NCBI GenBank assembly: GCA_937969105.1
Contig: CALBUZ010000118.1
Coordinates: forward strand, 1 to 5,404
Direction: 5' to 3'
DNA: 5,404 bases
DNA from: an uncultured Collinsella sp.
Lineage (GTDB): Bacteria > Actinomycetota > Coriobacteriia > Coriobacteriales > Coriobacteriaceae
Part shown: positions 5,232-5,404 of the stretch, in pieces
Position numbering within the stretch: position 1 is the first letter of the stretch
How the letters are laid out: every line of letters begins with the position of its first letter
Notes under the pieces: generated by a model
Told to the model about the DNA's origin: nothing
Seen by the model: the letters and a program-made list of their open reading frames with translations, nothing else
Databases searched by the model: none
Translations under genes and position numbers: made by a program

Positions 5232-5325
5232 TTTTGGGACATGCCTAGAAAACTACCTTTAGGCGACCTCCGTACACCGTCGGTGCCAGCAAAGTTAGGG
5301 GCAGATCGTTAGGCATGTCCTAAAG
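5232..5325. repeat. Long-spaced inverted repeat upstream of the MarR gene
   Basis: GGACATGCCTA (5237-5247) and TAGGCATGTCC (5310-5320) are perfect reverse complements. Pairing continues outward with TTTT/AAAG and only wobble exceptions (5232-5236 with 5321-5325). The 62-bp interior contains an 11-bp palindrome CACCG-T-CGGTG (5275-5285) and a competing small stem, GCCTA (5243-5247) with TAGGC (5260-5264). It could be a regulatory array, the ends of a small repeat element, or an RNA leader. Confidence 0.5.
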
Positions 5326-5340
5326 CCTACTCAGAGGTAC

Positions 5341-5377
5341 TTTACCCTGCTAAAGCTGGCATAACAGCTAGGGTGAA
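5341..5377. repeat. Imperfect hairpin near right edge
   Basis: TTTACCCTGCT (5341-5351) pairs with AGCTAGGGTGAA (5366-5377), with one bulge and one G-U, around an AGCT-containing loop. There is no T-run directly after either side. It lies in the gap between the MarR gene and whatever is beyond the right edge, so it may be an operator, part of a terminator or part of a repeat. Confidence 0.35.
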
Positions 5378-5404
5378 CGTCGTATTATTTCCCTCATTGA
5401 CAAA

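Noticed and set aside
5397..5402. TTGACA, a perfect -35 hexamer on the plus strand at the right edge
   Set aside because: The -10 position would lie beyond the window, so a promoter for a rightward gene cannot be judged.
1..5404. CRISPR array, tRNA, rRNA, toxin-antitoxin, phage or transposase genes
   Set aside because: No regularly spaced direct repeats, no cloverleaf-like sequence and no such protein was seen on either strand.

Overview
The window is dominated by one minus-strand operon of three tightly coupled genes that reads from right to left: a MarR-family repressor (5159-4710), a 788-residue ABC exporter half-transporter (4713-2347) and a 618-residue partner half-transporter (2347-491). 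Consecutive genes overlap by 4 nt (GTGA) and 1 nt (TAATG), each has a visible Shine-Dalgarno sequence, and the operon ends in a strong intrinsic terminator (459-421). The two ABC proteins form a textbook asymmetric pair of the BmrCD/LmrCD/TM287-288 type. The 788-residue subunit has Asp in place of the Walker B catalytic Glu and Gln in place of the H-loop His but a normal signature. The 618-residue subunit has the catalytic Glu and His but an altered LSQGQ signature. One functional and one degenerate ATP site are therefore expected. A drug or toxic-compound exporter controlled by its own MarR repressor is the natural reading; the substrate cannot be read from the sequence.

The coding part is GC-rich with strong third-position G/C bias, while the flanks are more AT-rich. 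GTG starts, the protein style and the arrangement suggest a Coriobacteriia-like gut actinobacterium, with Collinsella or a relative as the best guess. This is inferred from general familiarity, not from a search.

Left flank (1-490): no convincing gene. It holds a hairpin at 12-50, a GC-rich potentially structured stretch (54-137), and a roughly 240-bp element (132-371) bounded by long imperfect inverted repeats (37 of 40 positions match). Inside the element are a perfect 11-bp hairpin (231-256), a perfect Shine-Dalgarno-like octamer (293-300), an 8-bp hairpin (319-339), and two convergent tiny reading frames whose first codons are encoded by the repeat arms. It looks like a MITE- or REP-like dispersed element. 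Then comes the operon terminator.

Right flank (5160-5404): the repressor's upstream region. Its main feature is a 15-bp inverted repeat (14/15) that brackets the repressor's ribosome-binding site and contains the GTG start codon in one arm, a good candidate autoregulatory operator and/or mRNA hairpin. Further upstream are another long inverted repeat (5232-5247/5310-5325), a CACCG-T-CGGTG palindrome and a hairpin (5341-5377).

The coding core is a recognisable, known type of system. The least explained parts are the left-flank inverted-repeat element, the long extracytoplasmic insertion in the 788-residue subunit, and the palindrome on the repressor start site.
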